From DATKMG01 sp035541995 (GTDB taxonomy: Bacteria; Acidobacteriota; Terriglobia; Versatilivoradales; Versatilivoraceae), in the NCBI GenBank assembly GCA_035541995.1, contig DATKMG010000737.1, positions 1 to 14,356 of the forward strand: a DNA stretch of 14,356 nucleotides. The letters are read 5' to 3'. A program made the translations under genes and the position numbers. The notes under the pieces were generated by a model that was given only the letters and a program-made list of their open reading frames with translations, was not told the DNA's origin and made no database searches. Of the stretch, positions 7,535 through 14,356 are shown one piece after another. Each line of letters starts with the position of its first letter. Positions within the stretch are counted from its first letter, which is position 1.

Positions 7535-7563
7535 TTGAGCTATGAGGTTGCGTAGAGTAAAAT
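7535..7563 (+). promoter_or_regulatory. Sigma70-type promoter of the thiolase gene
   Basis: TTGAGC (7535-7540) and TAAAAT (7558-7563) are exactly 17 bases apart. Transcription would begin near 7570. That is downstream of the first in-frame ATG at 7542, which argues that the real start is the GTG at 7695. Confidence 0.5.
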
Positions 7564-7694
7564 TCAGATTGACAATCGAGGTATCCCCAAGGGATTTCTT
7601 GCCTGGCTCAGCTGGAGTATCTTGCACTTTAATCTTCCGCAGTCCCGATTCCCGAGCCGGCTCGAGTGAATCTCAAAAGAGAAAGGATGAGATC

Positions 7695-8900
7695 GTGATC
7701 GAGGCTGTAATCCTGGCAGGATTGAGAACGCCAATCGGACGTTTTCAAGGAGGTCTCCAGAGTTTCAGTGCCGTTCAGCTTGGCACGCGCGTCGTCAAAG
7801 CCCTTCTGGATCGGCTGGCGTTTCCCTCAGAAATGATTGAAGAAATCATCATGGGGAATGTGATTTCTGCCGGACTGGGCCAAAATCCTGCTCGCCAAAT
7901 CGGGTTGCGAGCCGGGCTTTCTCCTCGCGCATCGGCACTGACTATCAACAAGGTTTGTGGATCTGGGCTGAAAGCAGTAGGCCTAGCGGCCCAGTCAATT
8001 TGGCTTGGGGAAGCCAGTCTGGTGGTGGCAGGGGGAGCTGAATCCATGACCAATGCTCCTTATATTCTGCCGCAGGCAAGAGGTGGCTTGCGGTTGGGAC
8101 ACGGCAAGATCCTTGATGCTATGATCCAGGACGGATTATGGGACGCCTTTGAGGACTTTCACATGGGCCTTACAGGAGAAATCGTGGCCGAGCGCTACCA
8201 TATCACGCGAGAACAGCAGGATGAGTATGCGCTGAACAGCCACCGCAAGGCCGTCGCCGCCACCAAAGAGGGCCGGTTCATCAGCCAGATTGTGCCTGTC
8301 CCTATTCGTGGCAAGATTGGGACTCCTACTCTCCTCCAGATCGATGAAGGTCCCAGGGAAGATTCGACTTTGGATAAACTCCACTCGTTGAACCCTGTGT
8401 TCAAGAGTGACGGCACTATTACAGCTGGGAATGCCCCAGGGACCAACGATGGGGCTGCCGCTGTCGTCCTCGCCTCGATTCAAAAAGCCCGTGAATTAGG
8501 ACTTGAACCCATGGCGACAGTGATTGCTCAATCTGTCAGTGGAGTTCCCCCCAGGGATGTCATGATGGCACCAGTTAGCGCCGTAGAGCAGCTCTGGAAA
8601 AAAACGGGTTGGTCAAAAGACGAAGTAGACCTATACGAGATTAACGAAGCGTTTTCTGTTCAGGCAATAGCGGTTGTGGACCAACTGCGATTAGATCCCG
8701 CAAGGGTGAACGTCAATGGCGGATCAGTGGCTCTCGGACATCCAATTGGTGCAAGCGGGGCTAGGATCTTAGTAACACTCCTGCACGAGATGGTTCGTCG
8801 TGACGTGGGTCGAGGGATCGCTGCCCTCTGCCTGGGAGGAGGTAACGCAGTGGCCATGGCTGTGGAGAGGGGGGCGCAGAGTTCAAAGTCAAGGGTCTGA
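7695..8900 (+). CDS. Acetyl-CoA C-acetyltransferase (thiolase family)
   Basis: Thiolases join two acetyl-CoA into acetoacetyl-CoA or cleave 3-ketoacyl-CoA, in the cytoplasm. With a GTG start at 7695 the protein has 401 residues, the usual thiolase size. All catalytic landmarks are present: the nucleophile Cys88 in NKVCGSG, NEAF at 317-320, His349 in GGSVALGHPIGASGAR, and Cys379 in CLGGGNAVA. AAAGGA at 7682-7687, seven bases before the GTG, supports this start. The same frame is open back to an ATG at 7542, but the extra 51 residues do not look like a thiolase N-terminus and a candidate promoter lies inside them. The sequence resembles biosynthetic/degradative thiolase II enzymes (AtoB, ThlA, PhaA types); the window has no beta-oxidation, butyrate or polyhydroxyalkanoate partner genes to decide which. 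It is divergent from the VWA cluster and apparently monocistronic. Confidence 0.93.
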   Translation: MIEAVILAGLRTPIGRFQGGLQSFSAVQLGTRVVKALLDRLAFPSEMIEEIIMGNVISAGLGQNPARQIGLRAGLSPRASALTINKVCGSGLKAVGLAAQSIWLGEASLVVAGGAESMTNAPYILPQARGGLRLGHGKILDAMIQDGLWDAFEDFHMGLTGEIVAERYHITREQQDEYALNSHRKAVAATKEGRFISQIVPVPIRGKIGTPTLLQIDEGPREDSTLDKLHSLNPVFKSDGTITAGNAPGTNDGAAAVVLASIQKARELGLEPMATVIAQSVSGVPPRDVMMAPVSAVEQLWKKTGWSKDEVDLYEINEAFSVQAIAVVDQLRLDPARVNVNGGSVALGHPIGASGARILVTLLHEMVRRDVGRGIAALCLGGGNAVAMAVERGAQSSKSRV

Positions 8901-8918
8901 AGCCCAAGGTTCCAAGAG

Positions 8919-8937
8919 ACCTGGCTTGCGGCCAGGT
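8919..8937 (+). terminator. Possible hairpin after the thiolase gene
   Basis: ACCTGGC (8919-8925), loop TTGCG, GCCAGGT (8931-8937) form a perfect 7-bp GC-rich stem 19 bases after the thiolase stop. There is no T-run directly after it on the plus strand, so it is not a canonical intrinsic terminator, although its position fits one. Confidence 0.3.
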
Positions 8938-9075
8938 ACTGGACTGTAAAAAAAGACCACCAGTTTGCAGGACCTTGAAACCAAAATGAGTGAGAGGTAG
9001 CCTTTCCTTCTATCAATTTGGTTACTTGCGTTCGAGTTCATGTGCCCTCTGATGGGCCTTCCCATGCCCGAGGTT

Positions 9076-9105
9076 TTGCTCTTTCCAAAACAAGATCCGT
9101 ATACT
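9076..9105 (+). promoter_or_regulatory. Candidate promoter of the zinc-ribbon/TPR gene
   Basis: TTGCTC (9076-9081) and TATACT (9100-9105) are separated by 18 bases. The -10 matches five of six consensus positions, the -35 three of six. Transcription would begin near 9112, leaving a leader of about 130 bases before the ATG at 9242. Confidence 0.4.
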
Positions 9106-9241
9106 AGAATCCGACTGAGTATTCAGAAAAGTTGTGTCGAGGGGATCGCATCCGGGTAGTGGTGTTAAGAGGTTTGCTCTCAGCGCTACAGGTTCTAAGT
9201 TCTTCCGGAGTCTTAGGAGATTGACAGGAAACTTGCTCGAG

Positions 9242-10465
9242 ATGATTCTCTGTCAAAAATGTGGAGCAGTTAATAGAATTGCGGAAGAGAACTGTCAGAA
9301 GTGTGGTTGCAGGTTGATGATCATCTCATACACGGATCAACAGAATGCTCCATTGCCGGCTTGGGAAGAGCATTTGCTGGAACGAATCAGCTCGTTGGAA
9401 TACAGCGTTGGCCGTCTGGATGAGCGGCTCACCGAAATTCACGACTTGGTTCATCAGCTAGCAACCGAGAGCTTCTATGACCATACTATGATTGAGTCTA
9501 TTGCCGGAGCCTTGAAGCGCATGCAGATCGTCGGGAAGCGGGAATTGGAGAATGATTGGCAACAGCGGGTAGCTCGACGTCTCATTGAGAGTGAGGAACG
9601 TGAACGGTTCGAGGCCAGAAAGAAGGATTTCCTCAATGCCTTCCGAGGCAAGGATAAGAAACTGTTTGTCAAGTTGATTGATGAAAGCAGCCAGTGCTTT
9701 GTACGGAGGAACTATCAGCGTGCTCTCCGGGCGCTGGAAAAGGCGCTAGCGGTCGACCCACAGAATTGTGAAGTGGGAGTTTTTCTCGGGAAAGTCTATT
9801 ACGAGTTTGAGAACTTCTCCAGCGCCGGCAAGTGCCTGCGCTGTGTTTTGAAGTTCAATCCACTTCATTTTGAAGCTAATCTTCTCGCTGGTCTGCTGGC
9901 AAAGCATCGGGGGGAATTCGAAATTGCCAGGAAGCACCTGACTAATGCGGCAGACATTGGTCAGACCTCGCCGGCTGCGCACTTGTTGTTGGGATCGGTG
10001 TTACTTACGCAGGGAGACGATCATCTGGCGCTCACTCATTTTTCTCAGGCCCTCGATCTTAAACCGTCTCCTCAAATGTACCTCCTGGTGGGTACCATCT
10101 ATTCCCGCCAGGGAAGATTGAACACGGCCATCAGGCACATCGAGAAAGCCATCGAGATGGATCCACGTTGTGACGAAGCTTTCTTCCAATTAGGATTGGT
10201 CTTCTGGGGCCACAATTGGCGTAAGAAGGCCAGGGAGTGCTTCAAGAAGGCCATTCATCTTAATCCCAAGGAATTCCGCTACAAAAGTGCACTGGACCTG
10301 TTCGTCAAGAATTCGAGAAGCGGCAACCCTCCCCTGGATTCACGAGTCAAGGAGGATTCAAGCGACAGGAACATCGAGTTCCTGGTGAAGCATGAGCTCC
10401 GGCTGGATTTTCTTCGCGCAGGCGAGGATTTCAATCGTTTGGAAGAAGGCTCGGAAAAGAAATAG
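9242..10465 (+). CDS. Zinc-ribbon, coiled-coil and TPR-repeat protein of unknown function
   Basis: I do not recognise a named family. With the ATG at 9242 the protein has 407 residues and opens with a zinc-ribbon knuckle pair, C4xxC7 and C18xxC21 (MILCQKCGAVNRI ... NCQKCGCRL). A predicted coiled coil follows at about 42-75 (LLERISSLEYSVGRLDERL) and a charged helical stretch at about 97-147. From about 150 to 342 there are six TPR-like helix pairs, for example YQRALRALEKALAVDP, TAIRHIEKAIEMDP and KARECFKKAIHLNP. The tail (about 357-407) is charged. No signal peptide or membrane segment is seen, so it is probably a cytoplasmic scaffold for protein contacts. The frame extends to a GTG at 9134, but zinc-ribbon proteins of this type commonly begin at the Met just before the first CxxC. 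The ribosome site is weak (AGGAA at 9226-9230, 11 bases away). It lies 77 bases upstream of recA and may be cotranscribed with it. Confidence 0.75.
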   Translation: MILCQKCGAVNRIAEENCQKCGCRLMIISYTDQQNAPLPAWEEHLLERISSLEYSVGRLDERLTEIHDLVHQLATESFYDHTMIESIAGALKRMQIVGKRELENDWQQRVARRLIESEERERFEARKKDFLNAFRGKDKKLFVKLIDESSQCFVRRNYQRALRALEKALAVDPQNCEVGVFLGKVYYEFENFSSAGKCLRCVLKFNPLHFEANLLAGLLAKHRGEFEIARKHLTNAADIGQTSPAAHLLLGSVLLTQGDDHLALTHFSQALDLKPSPQMYLLVGTIYSRQGRLNTAIRHIEKAIEMDPRCDEAFFQLGLVFWGHNWRKKARECFKKAIHLNPKEFRYKSALDLFVKNSRSGNPPLDSRVKEDSSDRNIEFLVKHELRLDFLRAGEDFNRLEEGSEKK

Positions 10466-10542
10466 CACGGGTTTCTCCGGAAAACACAAGTAGGGGTTTA
10501 TCGCTGGGAGGCATTTTATTCCTAATAATTTACAGAGGGAAC

Positions 10543-11619
10543 ATGGCCGACGAAAAGACAGAACGAGGCAGGGCAATTGATCTGGCTTTATCACAGATCG
10601 AAAAGCAGTTTGGGAAAGGGTCAATTATGCGGCTGGGCAGCCGCGAATCAATTGCCAGTATCGGAATCATTCCGACTGGATCCCTGGCCTTTGATGCCGC
10701 CTTGGGGGTAGGTGGCATGCCACGAGGGCGCGTCATTGAAATCTTCGGGCCCGAATCAAGTGGCAAAACGACTCTGGCGCTCCATGTCATTGCTCAAGCC
10801 CAGAAAGCCGGCGGAATGGCCGCCTTTGTAGATGCCGAGCATGCCTTGGATGCTGCATACGCCCGCAAACTGGGAGTGGATATCGACAATCTGCTTGTTT
10901 CACAACCAGACAGTGGCGAGCAAGCTCTAGAGATTGCAGAAATGCTTGTTCGCAGCGGCGCCCTCGACGTATGCGTTGTAGACTCTGTAGCCGCGTTGGT
11001 TCCCAAGGCCGAGCTTGAAGGCGAGATGGGAGATGCACATATGGGATTGCAGGCTCGCCTGATGTCCCAGGCCTTGCGCAAGCTGACCGGCATTGTCTCC
11101 AAGTCTCGGACATGCATGATCTTCATAAACCAGATCCGCGAGAAGATTGGCATTTTATTTGGGAATCCCGAAACCACCACTGGGGGACGCGCTCTGAAGT
11201 TCTATGCATCTGTAAGAGTAGATGTTCGGCGAGTCGCTTCAATCAAAGATGGAGATGAAGTTACCGGAAGCCGGACCAAAGTCAAGGTAGTGAAAAACAA
11301 GGTGGCACCGCCATTCCGGGAAGCCGAATTCGACATTATGTATGGGGAGGGAATTTCCAAAGAGGGAGATCTGATCGATCTGGGTGTGGACAAAGGGATC
11401 ATTGAAAAGACCGGGGCCTGGTTCTCTTACCGTGGCGAACGGTTGGGACAGGGACGCGAGAATGTAAAGCAGTTCCTGAAAGAAAATCAAGACATTCGCC
11501 TCCAGATCGAAGAAGACCTGCGAAAGGCACTGAATATCACTCTGGGGTCTGAGAGTGAAGCTGCGGCCGCGTCTCCCCCTGAAGCGGCGGTTCCCAGGAC
11601 AAAGGCTAGCCGGGGATGA
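10543..11619 (+). CDS. recA: Recombinase RecA
   Basis: RecA forms filaments on single-stranded DNA, catalyses strand exchange in homologous recombination, and stimulates LexA self-cleavage in organisms with an SOS response. The 358-residue protein has the full set of motifs: Walker A GPESSGKT at 69-76, catalytic Glu99 in FVDAEH, Walker B CVVDSVA with Asp147, and the DNA-binding loop 2 region following NQIREKIG (about 196-217, with GNPETTTGGRALKFYAS). The C-terminal domain motif GEGISKEGDLIDLGV is also intact. The C-terminal tail (about 336-358) is rich in Ala and Pro and ends with basic residues, less acidic than in E. coli RecA. The ATG is well supported by GAGGGA directly upstream. Neither recX nor alaS follows; the next element is a pair of strong hairpins. 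I found no E. coli-type or Bacillus-type LexA box in the 77 bases before it. Confidence 0.98.
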   Translation: MADEKTERGRAIDLALSQIEKQFGKGSIMRLGSRESIASIGIIPTGSLAFDAALGVGGMPRGRVIEIFGPESSGKTTLALHVIAQAQKAGGMAAFVDAEHALDAAYARKLGVDIDNLLVSQPDSGEQALEIAEMLVRSGALDVCVVDSVAALVPKAELEGEMGDAHMGLQARLMSQALRKLTGIVSKSRTCMIFINQIREKIGILFGNPETTTGGRALKFYASVRVDVRRVASIKDGDEVTGSRTKVKVVKNKVAPPFREAEFDIMYGEGISKEGDLIDLGVDKGIIEKTGAWFSYRGERLGQGRENVKQFLKENQDIRLQIEEDLRKALNITLGSESEAAAASPPEAAVPRTKASRG

Positions 11620-11704
11620 AGTATCGGGAGGCGAGATTTCGTTGGCTGGAAGTTTGTGACTTGGTCATTATGCATTGTCTCCTGTTATGAAAATGCAAGT
11701 TTTG

Positions 11705-11796
11705 GTAGCCACGACAAACCGCATTTGGTTTGTCGTGGGTTTTGACCACAAATGAAAAGCCACGCTGAATTCAGAGTCCGAATTCAGCGTGGCTAC
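11705..11796. repeat. Composite inverted repeat with two perfect hairpins (REP-like element or recA terminator)
   Basis: Hairpin 1 is CCACGACAAACC (11709-11720), loop GCATTT, GGTTTGTCGTGG (11727-11738): a perfect 12-bp stem. Hairpin 2 is AGCCACGCTGAATTC (11758-11772), loop AGAGTCC, GAATTCAGCGTGGCT (11780-11794): a perfect 15-bp stem. The whole unit is bounded by a 9-bp inverted repeat, GTAGCCACG (11705-11713) and CGTGGCTAC (11788-11796). Both stems begin with the same GCCACG. Such twin palindromes are typical of REP-like or non-autonomous MITE-like intergenic repeats. Only this one copy is in the window. Confidence 0.7.
11709..11746 (+). terminator. Possible intrinsic terminator of recA
   Basis: The first hairpin (12-bp stem, six-base loop) is followed by GTTTTGA, a short T-run, about 90 bases after the recA stop. 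Stem strength is high but the T-run is short, so termination is plausible and unproven. Confidence 0.4.
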
Positions 11797-11889
11797 CCCT
11801 GCACAGAACTTATGACCCTGCCGGGACTTTGGTCTAGAACACCTTGGACTGGGATGGATTCTGACCTAACGTCACTCCACTAAGAAGCT

Positions 11890-13380
11890 TTGATTGAACG
11901 CTCTGTCCTGGGTACAAACCCATTCATCCTCTCGGTGCTCCTTGCTTTGCTGGCAGGGACCCTGGCCCTATTTCCCCTCTCGTCTTACGATACCTGGTGG
12001 ATCTTAGCTGCTGGCGAACACATGCTGCAGACCCGAGAAATTCTGCACTCTGGCATTGGATCATGGACGCGTTCGTCGACTTCTTATGTTTATCACGGCT
12101 GGATGTTTGCCATTTTCACTGCTCTCAGCTACCGGATTCTAGGAGAGTGGGGTTTGATTCTCCTGAGGTCTTTGCTGGCTGGCAGTTGCTTCATGTTCCT
12201 TGGTTTGGCAACGAGGGCTCGAGGAGCGCGCGGCGCTGGCGTCTTGTTGCTACCCGGATTGGCACTTCTCATGGGGTACACCAATCTATTTTGGCCGGTT
12301 CGCGCACAGTCCACGTCTCAGGTTCTACTTGCTCTAACACTCTTATTAATGTCTTTGTCCCGTCTCGAAGGTTGGCGTCGTTGCCTGACTCTGACTCTCA
12401 CCACAGTAGTGTGGGCCAACCTTCATGGAGGAGTTCTTTTGGGTTTTGTGGTGCTGATGATCATCGTAACTGGCGAAAATATCGACTGCTTTCGGCAAGG
12501 TGGTGGTCTTGAACGTTCGAAGGTGATGAAAGATTGCGCTTTGCTGGCGGGCGCTGCATTAGGGTGCTTACTGACTCCTTACGGGGTCAAAGGTTTATTC
12601 TCTGCACTGCGCCACATTCGCGGTGAGCATGTGGCAACGCTGCCTTTAGAGTGGGGAACTCCTCGACTTGCGGATTTTCCTCTCTTCGCGCTGCTCCTCG
12701 GTCTAGTTGGAATTGGCCTCCTGACTACCATCTTCTCCAACCGGATGCGATGGGCTGACCCGCTTCTTTTCTTGCTTTTTGCTGTGATGGGGCTCAGCTC
12801 ACTTCGATATCTGGAGATTGCCTCTATCGGGCTTGCGTTTGTGGGATCGTCTTGCTTTGCCGCAGCACTAGGTGAACGCTACTTTAAGGGGTGGAGGGGA
12901 GGAATTGGAGCGGTTGCGAGCGTGATACTACTTGGATCTCTGCTTGGCATCGGCGTGGGGCGAGATCGTTACCTGTTCCATGGGGGTTGGAGGCCAGGCA
13001 GACAACTGCCTGTCGGTGCAGTGGATTTCATGGCTCGAAACCAGATCTTCCAGCAGGTTTTCAACCCGTACGAATGGGGGGGGTACCTCATTTGGAGACT
13101 CCGCCCTGCCAACGTGGCATTCATTGACGGTCGGGTCGACCTATATTCTGAAGAATTGGTAAGAGACTATCTTTGGGTTCAGGATGCAAATCCCGGTTGG
13201 AAGATCATTCTGGACCGTTACTCAATCCAAGCAATCTTGTGGAGAAATGGGCAGTCAGGCCAAGCTCTAAGAACGGAACTGGAGAAGGATGGGTCATTTG
13301 TCCCTATATTCAAAGATCAAGGGGCAATCCTTTTTGTCCGAAAGAACGGCCGCTACCTTCAACTCGCGCGATCTGGTTAA
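11890..13380 (+). CDS. Polytopic membrane protein, GT-C glycosyltransferase-like
   Basis: A 496-residue membrane protein with roughly ten hydrophobic segments, the first at about 12-31. The first extracytoplasmic loop begins YDTWWILAAGEHMLQTREI (33-51), which resembles the Asp-containing loop of GT-C fold enzymes that use polyprenyl-phosphate sugars; Asp34 would be the candidate catalytic or metal residue. Other conserved-looking stretches are VVWANLHGGVLLGFV (about 173-187) and NPYEWGGYLIWRL with FIDGRVDLYSEELVRDYL (about 393-428) in a C-terminal soluble part. By this pattern it belongs with large uncharacterised acidobacterial membrane proteins; transfer of a sugar to a lipid or protein is only an inference. 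The start is a TTG without a strong ribosome site; it is chosen because it just precedes the first membrane segment. A very weak promoter-like pair (TTGGAC then TAACGT, 17 apart) lies upstream. The next gene follows after 37 bases. Confidence 0.7.
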   Translation: MIERSVLGTNPFILSVLLALLAGTLALFPLSSYDTWWILAAGEHMLQTREILHSGIGSWTRSSTSYVYHGWMFAIFTALSYRILGEWGLILLRSLLAGSCFMFLGLATRARGARGAGVLLLPGLALLMGYTNLFWPVRAQSTSQVLLALTLLLMSLSRLEGWRRCLTLTLTTVVWANLHGGVLLGFVVLMIIVTGENIDCFRQGGGLERSKVMKDCALLAGAALGCLLTPYGVKGLFSALRHIRGEHVATLPLEWGTPRLADFPLFALLLGLVGIGLLTTIFSNRMRWADPLLFLLFAVMGLSSLRYLEIASIGLAFVGSSCFAAALGERYFKGWRGGIGAVASVILLGSLLGIGVGRDRYLFHGGWRPGRQLPVGAVDFMARNQIFQQVFNPYEWGGYLIWRLRPANVAFIDGRVDLYSEELVRDYLWVQDANPGWKIILDRYSIQAILWRNGQSGQALRTELEKDGSFVPIFKDQGAILFVRKNGRYLQLARSG

Positions 13381-13417
13381 GATAAGGTCCAGCTAGTCGT
13401 TTGACGATCTTAATGAC

Positions 13418-14356
13418 ATGACTTCTGCGGTCAACAAGCCTTCAGACTATACCTCGGAGGAGATCTCGCCCCCCCACCAACAGAACTTCAAACGCATCAT
13501 CCATAGGACATTGAAAGGTAATATCCCCTGGGTGGTTCTTATTGTGCTTCTCAATCTTGTTTTCTTCGGCGATGCACTATTCACTGACAAGACCTTCTTC
13601 TATCGCGATGTCTCATTTTTTGCCTACCCTCTCAGGAAACTGGTAACAGAAGCCTATTCTCGGGGCGAATGGCCGCTCTGGAACCCATACATTCAATTGG
13701 GTCAGCCGCTGCTCGCCAATCCTAACGCGATGGCACTATATCCGACTCAAGTGCTTTTCCATCTGCTTCCGTTTCATCTTGCCTTTAAGCTGCACTTTGT
13801 AATTCATTCCACGCTAGCGGGGATTGCATTTTTCTACCTGAGTCGTGAGCTAGGCATATCTGTGTTTTCAGCCTTCATGGCCGCGGTCATTTACAATTTC
13901 AGTGGGGTCAACCTTTCGTTTGTGAATCTGTACCTCATTTTACCGGCGGTCCCATTTCTTCCCTTGCTAAGTTTCTCATTGCTCAGATTCCTGAAGGCTC
14001 CATCAATCCTGAAGATCGCTTGGAACAGTCTTCTGGTCGGTTGTTTCTTATTGTTGATTGAACCTCTGTGTACATTGGGGGTTGCGTTTTTCGTTGTGCC
14101 ATTTCTGATATTGGGTCTCTTTTGCATTCCTGATTTGAGAAGTACAAGACGCACGGCTATCCCCCTACTCGCTGTAGTCCTCTCTCTGGCGTTGCTTCTG
14201 GTTTGTATCCAGATGCTTCCCACTCTGGAAATGGTGCAGAAATCGGGTCGAAAAGGGGGTATGGACTTCCAGGTGATTACTTACTGGTCCATGCACCCTA
14301 TCAGCCTCCTGCAACTGATCTTCCCTAGAGTATTTGGCGACAACTTCAAGCTGGTC
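13418..14356 (+). CDS. YfhO-like polytopic membrane protein, N-terminal 313 residues (cut by right edge)
   Basis: The frame is open from ATG 13418 to the window end with no stop. After a soluble N-terminus (about 1-35) there is a first membrane segment at about 37-52, then a loop with KTFFYRDVSFFAYPLRKL (58-75) and GEWPLWNPYIQLGQPLLANPNA (83-104). That Pro-Leu-Trp-Asn-Pro, Gly-x-Pro-Leu-Leu-Ala-Asn-Pro pattern is characteristic of bacterial YfhO-like membrane proteins; in Bacillus and Listeria YfhO homologues take part in glycosylating lipoteichoic or related polymers. Several more membrane segments follow (about 125-145, 150-165, 172-192, 200-235, 247-265). Asp64 in the YRD motif is a candidate GT-C catalytic residue. 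Family members are usually 700-900 residues, so more than half is missing here. No clear Shine-Dalgarno site precedes the ATG; translation may depend on the upstream gene, with which it probably forms an operon. Confidence 0.8.
   Translation, partial: MTSAVNKPSDYTSEEISPPHQQNFKRIIHRTLKGNIPWVVLIVLLNLVFFGDALFTDKTFFYRDVSFFAYPLRKLVTEAYSRGEWPLWNPYIQLGQPLLANPNAMALYPTQVLFHLLPFHLAFKLHFVIHSTLAGIAFFYLSRELGISVFSAFMAAVIYNFSGVNLSFVNLYLILPAVPFLPLLSFSLLRFLKAPSILKIAWNSLLVGCFLLLIEPLCTLGVAFFVVPFLILGLFCIPDLRSTRRTAIPLLAVVLSLALLLVCIQMLPTLEMVQKSGRKGGMDFQVITYWSMHPISLLQLIFPRVFGDNFKLV

Larger units (their letters stand above)
8901..9241. other. Intergenic region between thiolase and the TPR protein
   Basis: The gap contains the hairpin at 8919-8937, a seven-A run at about 8949, and the candidate promoter at 9076-9105. 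From 9134 the TPR frame is open with a GTG, but the 36 codons before 9242 look non-coding and are treated here as leader. I see no other gene, RNA or repeat in it. Confidence 0.45.

Noticed and set aside
9134..9241. N-terminal extension of the TPR protein from GTG 9134
   Set aside because: The 36 extra residues show no domain, no ribosome site precedes the GTG, and the zinc-ribbon begins right after the Met at 9242.
11705..11796. Twin hairpins as a CRISPR remnant or tRNA
   Set aside because: The two stems share only GCCACG, there is no repeat-spacer pattern, and no cloverleaf can be drawn.
13891..14223. Minus-strand open frame of 110 codons near the right edge
   Set aside because: It is antisense to the YfhO-like gene; its Arg/Asn/Lys-rich translation is typical of the reverse of a membrane protein.

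Overview
The window looks like a chromosomal segment of an uncultured member of the Acidobacteriota. The main pointer is the secreted VWA protein at 6336-7334, which resembles the 'acidobacterial VWFA-related' family. The TonB-like, LolA-like and polytopic membrane proteins are also of types common in that phylum. Base composition is moderate and even along the window, and I see no transposase, integrase, tRNA, rRNA or CRISPR. The assignment is an inference from gene content, not a phylogenetic result.

Layout from left to right. (1) 1-2635, minus strand: the N-terminal three quarters of the condensin subunit Smc, running off the left edge, with a plausible promoter at 2708-2736. (2) 2636-3054: a regulatory gap holding the smc promoter, a weak rightward promoter, and an 18-codon open reading frame whose stop overlaps the next start as ATGA. 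(3) 3055-4647, plus strand: a TonB-like energy transducer with three tandem 38-residue repeats on its predicted cytoplasmic side. (4) 4652-7334, minus strand: a tight three-gene cluster. In transcription order it encodes a secreted VWA protein, an exported LolA-like protein and a CPBP-family intramembrane protease. A good sigma70-type promoter precedes it at 7395-7423. (5) 7695-8900, plus strand: an acetyl-CoA acetyltransferase (thiolase) that probably starts at an internal GTG, not at the longest-frame ATG. (6) 9242-10465, plus strand: a zinc-ribbon, coiled-coil and TPR protein. (7) 10543-11619, plus strand: recA. (8) 11705-11796: two perfect hairpins nested in a shared 9-bp inverted repeat, either a terminator or a REP-like element. 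(9) 11890-13380 and 13418 to the right edge, plus strand: two polytopic membrane proteins of GT-C-like and YfhO-like type, the second cut by the edge.

Most of the segment is core chromosome: Smc for chromosome organisation, RecA for recombination and repair, and thiolase for acyl-CoA metabolism. Around these lie envelope genes: the TonB-like transducer, the VWA/LolA-like/CPBP cluster and the two membrane proteins likely tied to surface glycans. I found no convincing undescribed defence or mobile system. The observations most worth follow-up are the repeat module in the TonB-like protein, its upstream mini-ORF, the insertion in the Smc head, the nested hairpins after recA, and the conserved-looking three-gene envelope cluster.
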